Notes under the pieces: generated by a model
Database searches by the model: none
What the model was told of the DNA's origin: nothing
The model's input: the letters and a program-made list of their open reading frames with translations, nothing else
From: a virus
Direction: 5' to 3' (one strand)
Length of the DNA stretch: 64,000 bases
Virus record (IMG/VR): IMGVR_UViG_3300050821_002847
Span: 1-64,000 of that record
Position numbers and translations under genes: made by a program
Shown here: positions 49,626 to 58,282 of the stretch, in pieces
Layout of the letters: the number at the start of each line of letters is the position of its first letter
Position numbering within the stretch: the stretch's first letter is position 1

Positions 49626-52561
49626 TTCGCCTCGGGTAGCTTGATCGGCTCCATCGCCCGCCAGTTTTTACCGTACGATCCCTCGACGCCTATCACAAGG
49701 CCCTCCGGCGCGATCACTGGATGCTTCAGCACGGTCGATGGCGAGGTCAGCACCGGATAAATCTCACGCGCATGCTCTTCCAGCATCGACTCTGGGAAAT
49801 GGAACATAAAACTATCGTGAACTGTGTTGAACAGGCCATACTTCGAGTCCAGTCCCGCGCGGTGCAGAGCCTTCAGTTTCTCGCGGATATGGCCGAATGC
49901 AATGTTCGCTAGGCGATATGCGACCGCCTCCTCGGCTTGGTCCCCATGGCCCCAATCGCTGCGCTTGGCGTCCCACCGATAGACCTCGTAGAATCGCCGG
50001 ATGAATCCGAAGGGCGTGCGAAGTTCGCGCTTCTCGTGGGCCTCCTTGCGCTGACGCTCCTGGAACTCGAACACTTTGGGGAATAGCTTCTCGGCAGTAG
50101 CGAGAACCTCTTCGGCGATCTGCCTGCCGGTCTGCTTGCCGGTCCCCTTGCACTTCAGGCAGCGCCGGGTGCGTCCGCTCGCAAGCGTCTTACCCACGCC
50201 GTCGCAGGCGACGCAGGCACGCGGAGGGAAGGACTCCATGTAGCGTTCGTACAGCCCCTTGGCCTTGAGGCCATTCCCGATTCCGAGTATGCCATGCTTC
50301 GCCTGATCGTCGCGGACGAGTTTCCGCGCAGGATCGCTCTTGAGCCATTTGAATCGCGCGAGGAGTTGCTCGTCGGATTCGGAGAACGCCTGGAAGCCGT
50401 CCCAGAGATTCAAGAAGTGGCCCGCGACGAAGGAGTGAATGTCCAGCCGCCCGAGGCGCATGTAGTTCAGGTCTTCGGCGAGGAATCCCAGCGTAATAAC
50501 GTGGCAGGATTTGAAGTCCCATTCGGTCAGCACGCAGCCGTCGTCCGCCGCGACCATCTCACGCATCGAGTCCGCGAGTTCCCTCGTGGGCTTGAGCTTC
50601 GGAAAGTTCTGCTGGTTCGGATTGCGCGACGATAGCTGGCCGATAGCGGGTGCGAACGTGAAGGTGGTGTGTACTCGCCTGTCCGGCCCCGGCGCGAACC
50701 CATCCACGTAAGTCCCTCGCATCTTCGTATAGCCCTTATAGTCCCGGCATTTGAGATAGAACGAATCGTCGGTGCGGATCGCGAGGCGCTCCAGTTCCTT
50801 CGCCTCGGTCGAGTCCTTGGCGTTGCCTTCTTCGTCCACTTCGCGGGACTTCGGGCGCTTGTGGCGCTTGGCGCCCATGTAGGCGAGGATTTGCGGGGGC
50901 GAGTTGGGATTGAAGTCGTAGACGCGGCACCAGCGGAGCGTTTTATGGATTACGGGACCGCCAGTGGCCGCGTCCACAACGGGTACGTCGAAGTCGCGGA
51001 GTTCGTAGTGATACGTCTCGTCATCGTTGAATAGCGTGTCAGTCAGCAGCTTATATCGGTGCGCCTCCCATTCCTCGAACGTGGTCTGCTCGACCTTAGA
51101 AGTCTCAGATAGCGGATGCTCGATGCCCCACTTCTTAACCTCCGGTGGCACGCCCTTGTATCCATCCTTGGGATGCACCCGGCAGCACTCCGCCGGGGCC
51201 AGCTTCGCGATCTCCGCGCCCAAGTCCGCCTGCGCGGCCTCGAAGCGCGCGCCGAGGCGCAGCCGCGCGGCGTCGTCGATGGGCATCCCGCGATCTTCCA
51301 TTGCTGCTAAGACCGGACGGACCTCTGCCACCTGTCCCAGATAGCCAATCGTCTCGTCGCCCCATAGGCCATCTCTTTTAAGAGTTGCCCCCAATAAATT
51401 GTAGAGCCTGAGAGTAGCGTCGACGTCGCAGCAACCGTAGAACTCGATGTTAGCACTAGCCAGATGCTTCCAAGGAAAAGGGAACTGTACAAAGGAAGCA
51501 CAGAACTGTAGATGAGCAGGCAAATCCGGCTGCCAATGATGAAACATCTGTAGCGTGTCATGGATCACCCCTCGCGGCTGGAGGTCGAGGCCCTCGCGCT
51601 CGCCTGCTGCGCGGAGGACTTTGTTGTCGAAGAGCCAGACGTTGTGGCCACATTTTAAGTTCGGTGAGTGGAGGATTTTCTGGACGACCTGCTTGAAGGG
51701 AGATTGGACGAAGTTAAGATCGTCGTCGAAAGAATCCCAAGGGAGCGCAATCGCGCCTCGGCCTTCGATTGCGAATTGAACAAGCTCGATATGAGTGCTA
51801 GTGAAGCCCTCTCGCGCGTCCTCGTCCATGGACTTCGATTCAGATGTCTCGATATCGTAAGATATCGGAAGGCCAGGGTTTGCAAGGCAATAGGCCAAGA
51901 AGGCTTCGGCCTCTTCGAGCGACGGGTGCGTGGCATATTTCAATCCTCCCCACGTAGTAGAATCCTCTGGGTCCACTCCCCACATCCACTCGCGGTCCTT
52001 TCCGGCGGCGATGTTCACCGCGCGCTGGAGGATGCGGGCGAACACGCCCTGGTGCGAGGCTTTGCCACGGCGCAGGAAGGCGGGGTGGAACACAGGCACC
52101 GTGGGGGTATCGTTAGGCCCTGGTAGGACGTAGCCTGCGAGGTGAGAGACCCCGAGGGCTTCCCCTGCCAGTCCTGTGAGTTCTCGGGTCGCCACTCCTC
52201 CTAGAGCCAGTATCGCGCGAGGCTTACGTTCCGCGATTACTTGGTCTAGATTGGGACGGCAGTGGCGCAGCGCGCTATATTCCCATGGAGCATTCTCAAG
52301 AAAATTTCCGCGTGGCCTGCAACGGATGCAATTCGTGACGCTGAGCATTTGCCGGTCGATGCCCATGCGCTTGAGAATTCGCTCGAAAACGGAACCTGAG
52401 GGTGCATATGGCCGTAGCGGCAACTCGTCGCGCTGCTCGTGCTCTCCACTGGCCTCTGCGACCGCAAGAAGGCCGCTGCTGCCGGTGCCCTCAACGCGTG
52501 AAAAGTCCTGGCCGTGGGCGTAGAGGGAACATCCGAGGCAGGATTCAGGTTTCTGTCGCAC
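49577..52561 (-). CDS. DNA polymerase A with N-terminal uracil-DNA-glycosylase domain
   Basis: 994 aa from GTG 52561. Residues 1-190 resemble Fe-S uracil-DNA glycosylase (Cys8, Cys11, Cys81, Cys101; FHPAFLRR near 158-165), although the usual GEAPG reads AEASG. The 3'-5' exonuclease has Asp236 and Glu238 in SYDIETS. Polymerase motif A is TEWDFKSCHVI (Asp682), motif B about 745-770, and motif C FNTVHDSFM (His916-Asp917). Between B and C, two DnaJ-type CxxCxGxG zinc motifs (783 and 801) form an insertion. SPO1-type phage polymerases are known to carry a glycosylase-like N-terminus. Confidence 0.92.
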   Translation of the reverse strand: MRQKPESCLGCSLYAHGQDFSRVEGTGSSGLLAVAEASGEHEQRDELPLRPYAPSGSVFERILKRMGIDRQMLSVTNCIRCRPRGNFLENAPWEYSALRHCRPNLDQVIAERKPRAILALGGVATRELTGLAGEALGVSHLAGYVLPGPNDTPTVPVFHPAFLRRGKASHQGVFARILQRAVNIAAGKDREWMWGVDPEDSTTWGGLKYATHPSLEEAEAFLAYCLANPGLPISYDIETSESKSMDEDAREGFTSTHIELVQFAIEGRGAIALPWDSFDDDLNFVQSPFKQVVQKILHSPNLKCGHNVWLFDNKVLRAAGEREGLDLQPRGVIHDTLQMFHHWQPDLPAHLQFCASFVQFPFPWKHLASANIEFYGCCDVDATLRLYNLLGATLKRDGLWGDETIGYLGQVAEVRPVLAAMEDRGMPIDDAARLRLGARFEAAQADLGAEIAKLAPAECCRVHPKDGYKGVPPEVKKWGIEHPLSETSKVEQTTFEEWEAHRYKLLTDTLFNDDETYHYELRDFDVPVVDAATGGPVIHKTLRWCRVYDFNPNSPPQILAYMGAKRHKRPKSREVDEEGNAKDSTEAKELERLAIRTDDSFYLKCRDYKGYTKMRGTYVDGFAPGPDRRVHTTFTFAPAIGQLSSRNPNQQNFPKLKPTRELADSMREMVAADDGCVLTEWDFKSCHVITLGFLAEDLNYMRLGRLDIHSFVAGHFLNLWDGFQAFSESDEQLLARFKWLKSDPARKLVRDDQAKHGILGIGNGLKAKGLYERYMESFPPRACVACDGVGKTLASGRTRRCLKCKGTGKQTGRQIAEEVLATAEKLFPKVFEFQERQRKEAHEKRELRTPFGFIRRFYEVYRWDAKRSDWGHGDQAEEAVAYRLANIAFGHIREKLKALHRAGLDSKYGLFNTVHDSFMFHFPESMLEEHAREIYPVLTSPSTVLKHPVIAPEGLVIGVEGSYGKNWRAMEPIKLPEANQTLISAQTPTVPASI

Positions 52562-52564
52562 ACG

Positions 52565-52831
52565 TCACGCAGCCTCTCGAATCGCCCGGGCACGCGCGAG
52601 GTCGTAAATCTCGCCGATGCGCTCCACGAGCGCCACGACAGAATGCCGGTCGAACGACTCTGGGGAGAATGTCTCTACTTCTACATCCACGCAAATCTCT
52701 CGCTTGGTCGATTCGCCTTCGTCGTCCAAGTCTTCAATGTCGGTGATGACTTCCTTCTCGACGGTCTCAGTCGGCAGATCGGCCAGCAGCCGTCGTATAT
52801 CTTCGATCTCAAACTCCAGTAGATTCAGCAT
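52565..52831 (-). CDS. hypothetical acidic protein, 88 aa
   Basis: I prefer ATG 52831, nine bases after AGGAGG; ATG 52849 and 52840 are too close to or upstream of the ribosome site. The protein is acidic and helical (LLEFEIEDIRRLLADLPTET). It overlaps the neighbouring upstream gene and lies just ahead of the polymerase, so it may be a polymerase or helicase partner. The family is unknown. Confidence 0.55.
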   Translation of the reverse strand: MLNLLEFEIEDIRRLLADLPTETVEKEVITDIEDLDDEGESTKREICVDVEVETFSPESFDRHSVVALVERIGEIYDLARARAIREAA

Positions 52832-53066
52832 CGTCGTCATCCTCCTCATAGGCTTCCCTGTAGCGTCTCCGTGCCTCTGCTAGCCCCACCGCCACGCTGC
52901 CATACTGGCCGACCAGCAACTCCTCCACCCGCCGCTTGATTTCCGGGTCGGCGCGCATGTTTAGGGCCGCGCGGAGGCGCATGGACTCGGTTGTATAGCC
53001 CCAAGGCGTTTTTATCTTTGGGGGGCGATTACGAATCTTGTCGATAAACTTGCGAATCAGAGCCAC
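52809..53066 (-). CDS. hypothetical basic protein, 85 aa
   Basis: GTG 53066 has GGAGG six bases upstream. The product is helical and positively charged in the first half (KFIDKIRNRPPKIKTPWGYT) and acidic at its end. It lies between helicase and polymerase, overlapping both neighbours. Unrecognised. Confidence 0.5.
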   Translation of the reverse strand: MALIRKFIDKIRNRPPKIKTPWGYTTESMRLRAALNMRADPEIKRRVEELLVGQYGSVAVGLAEARRRYREAYEEDDDDAESTGV

Positions 53067-54388
53067 GGTTGCACCTCCGGCGCGACGGTACACTGCTTAA
53101 TAAACCTGTCCTTGCTCCCCACGATACGAAGCCCTTCGAGAGTCCTCACGCGCGAAAATGCCACGTATACCATAGAGGGTTTGTTCATGGTCCAGTGGCG
53201 CACATCGACCTGGATGCGGTCTAGAGTCAGCGATTGTGTCTTATGTACCGTGGACGCCGCCGCGAGCCTCATCGGATGCCACTCCACCTGTCCAAGCACA
53301 TATTTCTTCGCCCGCCCGCGATAGTGCCTCTGGGGGATGTACCCGCCCTCGTCCTCGATGCGATGGATGGACTCACCCTGCCAGTCGTCAGGGCGGTCGG
53401 ACTGGTCTACGTGGCGAACGATGCGGCGGAGTTCCACGTCGGCGTCGGTGCGCAGCAGGTGGACGGTGAACACGTCGTTGTCGAAGGAGACGATGTGGCC
53501 GGTGTCGCCGTTGACCATTGTAAAATCTGGGGTGTTCGCGAGCAGCATGACCAGCGCGCCGATCTTGAACTCTTGCACGGGCGCGATGCCCCACTCGTGC
53601 GTCCGCTGGTTCTCCCCCCACTCGGGACGCTGCTGGCCCCAGCGGCGCGACAGGACGCGGAGGCGCGGTCCGGGAACGCGGTCGAGGGCCATTTCGTTGT
53701 AGCGGCGGACGTTTTCGTTCACTGGGAGGATCGTGGTGCCGTCGAACTCGGAGTCGAGTTGCGTGTGCCACGTTGCGCCCGCCGCCAAGAGGACTTCGCT
53801 CGCGGGTCCGCCTTGGCCTGCGCGGAGCAAGTTGAGGGCGTCTAGGAATGGCCCGCCGTCTTGGCGATAGACGTGTTCGAGACGCTCGGTGTGCTCGGCG
53901 AACCGAGGCCAGCAGTCGGCGTGGAACACCCAATCGCCGGACACTGGCGGGAGTTGCGCGAGATCGCCGACCAGCAGGATTCCCAGCGGATGTACTACGT
54001 CTAGGTTCCGGTTCGCTTCCTGCACCCCGCGATACCAGAGGTCCAACTGCGCGCCTTCAGCCATGGAATACTCTTCGATAATCAATCGACGATATCGGAG
54101 GGCCACGTCATGCAGAGTACGAGTGAGCCGTCCTGTAAGGTAAATATCGCGTAGGCTAGCGGTGTCATAATAGCGACACACGGAGTTTATCGTCACCGTG
54201 CCTAGATTCACGCTCGCAATTCCGGTTGTCGCGGTGAGCAGCCCATAGGTCGGGTCTTCTCGCGTGCGGGCCATCAGGGTGAAGGTTTTTCCCGTTCCTG
54301 CGCAACCGATGAGGCGCTGGCAGGGGACTTCACGGTCCTCGCGATACTCCTGTAGCGCCTCGCCGTCGAATTGGACTTCTCCGTACAT
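53057..54388 (-). CDS. SF1 helicase, RecD2/Pif1/Dda-like
   Basis: 443 aa starting at ATG 54388 in a TGATG overlap. Walker A GCAGTGKT at 28-35, Walker B LIIEE at 102-106, motif III GDLAQLPPV at 141-149, a later motif STVHKTQSLTLDRI and motif VI VYVAFSRVRTLEGL near the end. These are the SF1B motifs of 5'-3' helicases such as Dda, Pif1 and RecD2. It would unwind DNA ahead of the family A polymerase. Confidence 0.9.
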   Translation of the reverse strand: MYGEVQFDGEALQEYREDREVPCQRLIGCAGTGKTFTLMARTREDPTYGLLTATTGIASVNLGTVTINSVCRYYDTASLRDIYLTGRLTRTLHDVALRYRRLIIEEYSMAEGAQLDLWYRGVQEANRNLDVVHPLGILLVGDLAQLPPVSGDWVFHADCWPRFAEHTERLEHVYRQDGGPFLDALNLLRAGQGGPASEVLLAAGATWHTQLDSEFDGTTILPVNENVRRYNEMALDRVPGPRLRVLSRRWGQQRPEWGENQRTHEWGIAPVQEFKIGALVMLLANTPDFTMVNGDTGHIVSFDNDVFTVHLLRTDADVELRRIVRHVDQSDRPDDWQGESIHRIEDEGGYIPQRHYRGRAKKYVLGQVEWHPMRLAAASTVHKTQSLTLDRIQVDVRHWTMNKPSMVYVAFSRVRTLEGLRIVGSKDRFIKQCTVAPEVQPWL

Positions 54389-54627
54389 CAGTCTATTGGA
54401 ATGCCGGACTGTGGATGCGTTGGCTGTACTGTCTCCGATGCGTTTGTCTTGGCCTTGCGCGTCCGCCGCACCGCCTTCGGTCGCGACGCCTTCGACGCAT
54501 TGATCGCCTCGTCCAGGCGGGCGTCCATGATCTCGCCGACCAGTTGGAACGCTACGCGTGCTTCATCTAGGTTCGCTTCGCGGAAGAATTGGACTGCCTT
54601 GCTGAGCTTCGAGCCTCGTGATGCCAT
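54388..54627 (-). CDS. hypothetical basic protein, 79 aa
   Basis: ATG 54627 has GGAGG five bases upstream; ATG 54630 is adjacent. A helical first half (VQFFREANLDEARVAFQLVG) and a Lys/Arg/Ser tail. It is unrecognised, and coupled to the helicase gene by TGATG overlap. Confidence 0.5.
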   Translation of the reverse strand: MASRGSKLSKAVQFFREANLDEARVAFQLVGEIMDARLDEAINASKASRPKAVRRTRKAKTNASETVQPTHPQSGIPID

Positions 54628-54821
54628 CATTTCCTCCCCATCAATTCCTTAATAGAATCGTACATTGGCCCGCGCTTGCGACGCTTCATTGTCGCACGCT
54701 GATCGTTCTGTCTGTCCTGATCCTTTTGCAACATAAGCCGATTCAGCCCACTCTTGGGATACTTCGTGCCGAATGCCTTGCGGTGCTTACTGTGACCTAA
54801 ATTATGCGTTGTCTGCTGCAT
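54627..54821 (-). CDS. basic small protein, 64 aa
   Basis: ATG 54821 begins QQTTHNLGHSKHRKAFGTKY and the product is rich in Lys, Arg and His; a weak ribosome site is 13 bases upstream. The frame continues upstream without a better start. It may bind nucleic acid. Its stop overlaps the next start. Confidence 0.45.
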   Translation of the reverse strand: MQQTTHNLGHSKHRKAFGTKYPKSGLNRLMLQKDQDRQNDQRATMKRRKRGPMYDSIKELMGRK

Positions 54822-54909
54822 GGCTAAGGGCCGAATCCTCCCCACGCTCGGCCCTACACGTGTTGTAACGCGACTAGGCTTAGTGGCAAGCCCAGCGCCC
54901 AGGAGTCCG

Positions 54910-55680
54910 CTACTTAATCTCCGACAATGCCACGAACCGCGCAATCGTCGCCCTGGCCTTCGACACGCCATGACCTTGATCCTTCGAGCACCGCATCTCC
55001 GGCACCGGCTTCCCATGATCCTGCGGGAAGTTGCGCATCCCGGTGATGGACTTCGGGTACGCCTGCCCGGACGCCTTCGCGGCCTTCCCGCAGCCCTCGC
55101 AGTTCCACTCCCACTGCGTCTCGACGCCGATCTCAGGCTCCCCGGCGAGCGCTTTGTGCAGCGTGAGCATCCAGTCCTTGTGTGTGAGCTTCGTACCCGA
55201 CTTGACCCACGGCTCCCCGCTGGGCTGGCGCAGCATCTTCAGAATCGTCTGGACCTTCGAGGAGTTGTCCCGGCCCATGAACGTCGCCACGTTGAAGTCG
55301 TAGAGTTTGATCCCGTCGTGCTTGCCGTTGGGGTCGATGATCGACGCCTCGACTCCAGTGACGAGGACGAGTTGCGGTTGCTGGCGTCCCCACTTCGCGG
55401 CGATGTACCCGGCCTCGATGGGCTTGCCGCTGGCGTCCTTCGGCGGGGCGAGTTTGAGCTTGGCGCGGTACTTGCCATCGGGCGGCGGCGGCGGGAACGC
55501 ATAGGCGTCGCCTTCGAGGTTAACGTCGAGGGCCTCGCTTGTGAGCCGAGGGTCGTTGGGGTCGATGAACTCTTGGACCTGATCGCCTGCGCCCGCTGCG
55601 GAACCGTTGACAGGCGATTCTGATGGTGTGTCTACCTGCGGTTGGCCGAATGATGGTGCTCCGAATCCTGGGGTGCTCAT
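54910..55680 (-). CDS. possible ssDNA-binding protein with zinc ribbon
   Basis: 256 aa. The first 60 residues are flexible; residues 65-180 are beta-rich (KYRAKLKLAPPKDASGKPIE) with aromatic and basic residues; a zinc ribbon uses Cys194, Cys197 and Cys231 with His237. It lies beside the RecA-like ATPase and helicase, a position often held by phage single-strand-binding proteins. The fold cannot be confirmed from sequence, so the role is a proposal. Confidence 0.4.
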   Translation of the reverse strand: MSTPGFGAPSFGQPQVDTPSESPVNGSAAGAGDQVQEFIDPNDPRLTSEALDVNLEGDAYAFPPPPPDGKYRAKLKLAPPKDASGKPIEAGYIAAKWGRQQPQLVLVTGVEASIIDPNGKHDGIKLYDFNVATFMGRDNSSKVQTILKMLRQPSGEPWVKSGTKLTHKDWMLTLHKALAGEPEIGVETQWEWNCEGCGKAAKASGQAYPKSITGMRNFPQDHGKPVPEMRCSKDQGHGVSKARATIARFVALSEIK

Positions 55681-55892
55681 TGTGCTTCCTCCTGGCCCTG
55701 AATGGGCGTTATTTTGTCGCTAGTGGATATTGCCCAACCCTTGATCTCTTCCCCTGCCGTGAACTCCTGTACTAATTCGTACACGGCGATCTGCTCGTTC
55801 TGCTTCGACAAGCGCTTAGCTATCTTGAAAGCCGTCTCCCTATCTACTGATCCGCCAACTACTCTGTCCTGGCACATAATGCGAAATTTCAA
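55677..55892 (-). CDS. hypothetical protein, 71 aa, TTG start
   Basis: TTG 55892 is five bases after GGAGG, giving MKFRIMCQDRVVGGSVDRET; longer alternatives start inside the leader. An alpha/beta small protein of unknown function. It overlaps the start of the zinc-ribbon protein gene by 4 bases. Confidence 0.55.
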   Translation of the reverse strand: MKFRIMCQDRVVGGSVDRETAFKIAKRLSKQNEQIAVYELVQEFTAGEEIKGWAISTSDKITPIQGQEEAQ

Positions 55893-55934
55893 CGGTGCCT
55901 CCTCATGCCTCCACAAGGGAGGCGATTGTGAATT

Positions 55935-56099
55935 TTACCGCTCTTGTAAACGCTTGATAATTCCTGTTCCGAAATCCCAACCATAGAAACAGACGATCAG
56001 AAGCAGCCAGACGGGTAGCAGAATACACACAAGGAATGCAGACCATCCATGCACTTCATAATCCTCGCCTTCCTCTATAACTCTACCGACGACGCTCAC
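55935..56099 (-). CDS. 54-aa membrane protein
   Basis: GTG 56099 overlaps the stop of the ATPase gene as GTGA. A hydrophobic helix (SAFLVCILLPVWLLLIVCFY) at residues 20-39 is followed by a short basic end. It is too short to be recognised, but the overlap and composition support it as a real single-span protein. Confidence 0.5.
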   Translation of the reverse strand: MSVVGRVIEEGEDYEVHGWSAFLVCILLPVWLLLIVCFYGWDFGTGIIKRLQER

Positions 56100-57124
56100 T
56101 TGGCCACCACCGTCTTACTCCTGCCGAGCTTCTGATCCATGGCCTCACGCCACTTCCGCAGATTGTCCCCCGCCCCGGCGCTCAGCGCGTCCAGCACCCG
56201 CAGGTATTCCGCGAACGAATCGGTCCCGTCCTCCTTGGGCTCGAAGTACCCTCCCGGGAAGCGCTTCTCCAGTTCCTTGATCTTCTCGGGAGTCACACGA
56301 GGCTTGGCCGGAAACATGATGCCCGTCTGCGGGTCCGGGTGCTTCTTATAGAAATACCTTACAGTAATATCATGCACAACCTGCTCGCTCATCTTCTTGG
56401 GGTCCTGCGGGTCCGGGACCATCACCGTGCGCGGGGTGGAATAGTCCTGCGCGTGGATAAGGTCGCCGACCCATGCACCGCACTGCGACGTAGCTTTCTT
56501 GCCTGCAATGGCAGGACCATATATGGTGCTGCGGTCCTCGTCCTCGGTCTTGGACTCCAGTGCGTCGTGCAGCACATAATGAAATGGCAGTGAGTTAAAG
56601 TTGGTCACGAGCCCATAGAGGTGATTCTGTACGAAGCCAAAGTCTCCGCGAGTGTTCGAGCGGAACGACAGCGACATCGGCTGGCGTCTGCCGTCGGCGT
56701 CGGTGACCGTGACCTCCTGGGTCCACCCGCCGAGCTTCGAGCGGTCCTCGCCGCCCACGGATATCCCCGACGCAGGCAGGTAGCGCATGATGACCTGCGA
56801 GATGGAGGTCCAGCCTTCGATGGCCATGCCGCCGACCTCGTTCCAGTTCATCGTGCGGAAGTCCACCACCCCGTTTTTGTTCTCTGGCCAGTAGCCCTTG
56901 GAGATAAGCTGGAGGATCGGCATGGGCACGGTCGCGGAGTCGCAGCGATAGGCACGGATGATCCCGGCGTCGATCTCCGGCTGACAGGGCTTCCAGCCGC
57001 CGCCGTCGCAGGACAACAGGAGCGTCGATTTTCCGGTGACTTCGTAGATGTAGCGAGAGAGCCATTTGACTTGAGAGGTCTTCCAGGAGCCCGTTCCGCC
57101 GTAGATGCAGCCGCTATCCGCCAT
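56096..57124 (-). CDS. RecA-like/AAA_24 P-loop ATPase (Sak4-type candidate)
   Basis: 342 aa from ATG 57124. Walker A GGTGSWKTS lies at 9-17 close to the N-terminus, as in phage AAA_24/Sak4 ATPases; AIEGWTSI near 137 is in the right place for the second hydrophobic-acidic motif. Sak4 proteins assist single-strand annealing recombination with a phage ssDNA-binding protein, and a candidate one is encoded next door (54910-55680). The precise subfamily is uncertain. Confidence 0.55.
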   Translation of the reverse strand: MADSGCIYGGTGSWKTSQVKWLSRYIYEVTGKSTLLLSCDGGGWKPCQPEIDAGIIRAYRCDSATVPMPILQLISKGYWPENKNGVVDFRTMNWNEVGGMAIEGWTSISQVIMRYLPASGISVGGEDRSKLGGWTQEVTVTDADGRRQPMSLSFRSNTRGDFGFVQNHLYGLVTNFNSLPFHYVLHDALESKTEDEDRSTIYGPAIAGKKATSQCGAWVGDLIHAQDYSTPRTVMVPDPQDPKKMSEQVVHDITVRYFYKKHPDPQTGIMFPAKPRVTPEKIKELEKRFPGGYFEPKEDGTDSFAEYLRVLDALSAGAGDNLRKWREAMDQKLGRSKTVVAK

Positions 57125-57126
57125 CG

Positions 57127-57294
57127 CTAGGCCGCCTTCCCGTTGCGCTCTCGCCGTTCAACTTCACGCAGCGCCGCCAGCCGCAAGAACTCGCCGACCG
57201 ACTGCTCCTCGGCGTAGGCGGCTCTAGCGATGCGCTCCATTTGCCGTTGCGTTACCCGTGTCGCGATTACCATTTTCTTGTGTAGCTTGCTCAT
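57127..57294 (-). CDS. ribbon-helix-helix DNA-binding protein, 55 aa
   Basis: ATG 57294 overlaps the upstream stop as ATGA. The segment RVTQRQMERIARAAYAEEQS then VGEFLRLAAL has the beta strand and two helices of Arc/MetJ-type repressors. A candidate promoter lies just upstream within the previous gene. It may regulate early or replication genes. Confidence 0.65.
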   Translation of the reverse strand: MSKLHKKMVIATRVTQRQMERIARAAYAEEQSVGEFLRLAALREVERRERNGKAA

Positions 57295-57560
57295 GGCGTG
57301 GATGTGTTTACACCTGTTGGCGGAGCGTTGTCAAGCGATTTATTCAAGAATCTTTCTAAACAAAAGCAACAGATTACCTTAGCGGCGTCTTGGTACGCTT
57401 CCCGGCTGGCTTCGCGGCGGATGCGCTCTTCACGCATGTTCGAAGGCTCTATTTCATCCGCAATGATGTCGAGCGCCTGCGCCACTAATTGCTCCCGTTC
57501 GTTGGTCCTGCCACTGCGTAACTGCCTTGCTAAATCCCGAATTGCTTCGACTCCCTTCAT
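57291..57560 (-). CDS. hypothetical protein, 89 aa
   Basis: ATG 57560 lies seven bases after AGGAGA. The N-terminus is a charged helix (MKGVEAIRDLARQLRSGRTN); a Cys pair (CCFC) lies near 64-67. It is unrecognised. A promoter-like TTGACA overlaps its 3' end. Confidence 0.5.
   Translation of the reverse strand: MKGVEAIRDLARQLRSGRTNEREQLVAQALDIIADEIEPSNMREERIRREASREAYQDAAKVICCFCLERFLNKSLDNAPPTGVNTSTP
57305..57334 (-). promoter_or_regulatory. candidate internal promoter before RHH gene
   Basis: On the minus strand TTGACA (57329-57334), 18 bp, TAAACA (57305-57310). The predicted start, near 57298, is only four bases from the ATG of the ribbon-helix-helix gene, so a nearly leaderless message would result. 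It lies within a coding end, so it may be incidental; the -35 shares the CGC prefix with other candidate promoters. Confidence 0.45.
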
Positions 57561-58153
57561 TTGCTGTTCTCCTTGCTCAAGAGGGCACGCAATCGTTGTG
57601 CGTAGCATTCTTTGCTCTCCAGATAGCGGTAACCTGCTATAGCTCTCTCAATTAACGTAGCATCCCGCCGCTCCAACTCAGCTGTGTCGGGTCTGTATAC
57701 CCACGTCCCATCGCAATTATCGAAGTGGGAACAGTTTCGTAAGCCAGCCTTATTGCAATCAAGGCAGATCGGACTAGCTCCAGTGACTTTAGGATGCCGC
57801 TCCAACTCCTCGCGTGCGGAGGCGGGGATGAGAACACTTCGCAAATGGTTGATGTAGTCTTGCTCCGTTTCAAAATCAACCGGCATCTCTCCCGATTTTT
57901 GGCAAGAGCAGGTTCCATACCAGCCTACGAGGTCAGTCCCGCAAAGCCGATGCTGCAAGAAGGTCGGTACCGCAGCATCCAGCGCCGCCGCTACGCGGGC
58001 GTCGAGTTCGGCTTGAATGAGCGGCAGAAACTCTCTGTCTACAGCCTTGTAGATGTACTCTATGGCGTCTGGCTGTAGCCCTTTAAGGGCGCAATCGTAT
58101 TCCCTCCAAGCTAACCTGTTTGCCAGCCGCTCTCGCAAGGTCTCGTCGGTCAT
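57557..58153 (-). CDS. hypothetical cysteine-containing protein, 198 aa
   Basis: ATG 58153 has GGAG six to nine bases upstream and overlaps the small membrane gene. The middle contains CSCQKSG, CLDCNKAGLRNC and CDGTW, enough Cys/His for one or two zinc sites. N- and C-terminal parts are helical. Unrecognised. Confidence 0.5.
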   Translation of the reverse strand: MTDETLRERLANRLAWREYDCALKGLQPDAIEYIYKAVDREFLPLIQAELDARVAAALDAAVPTFLQHRLCGTDLVGWYGTCSCQKSGEMPVDFETEQDYINHLRSVLIPASAREELERHPKVTGASPICLDCNKAGLRNCSHFDNCDGTWVYRPDTAELERRDATLIERAIAGYRYLESKECYAQRLRALLSKENSK

Positions 58154-58278
58154 TTCTTATTCTCCAATTTGCGAACATGGTAGCGATAGATCAACCAAGC
58201 AATGAAGCAGATCACAAAGCCAATGCTCAGGTCGTCAAATAGCGCGTACAACGGCGGTAGCATCTGCGGCTCGCTCAT
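58150..58278 (-). CDS. 42-aa membrane protein
   Basis: ATG 58278 follows AAGG at eight bases. A single hydrophobic helix (SIGFVICFIAWLIYRYHV) is followed by a basic end (RKLENKK). The ATGA overlap with the next gene supports it. Function unknown. Confidence 0.5.
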   Translation of the reverse strand: MSEPQMLPPLYALFDDLSIGFVICFIAWLIYRYHVRKLENKK

Positions 58279-58282
58279 CTCC

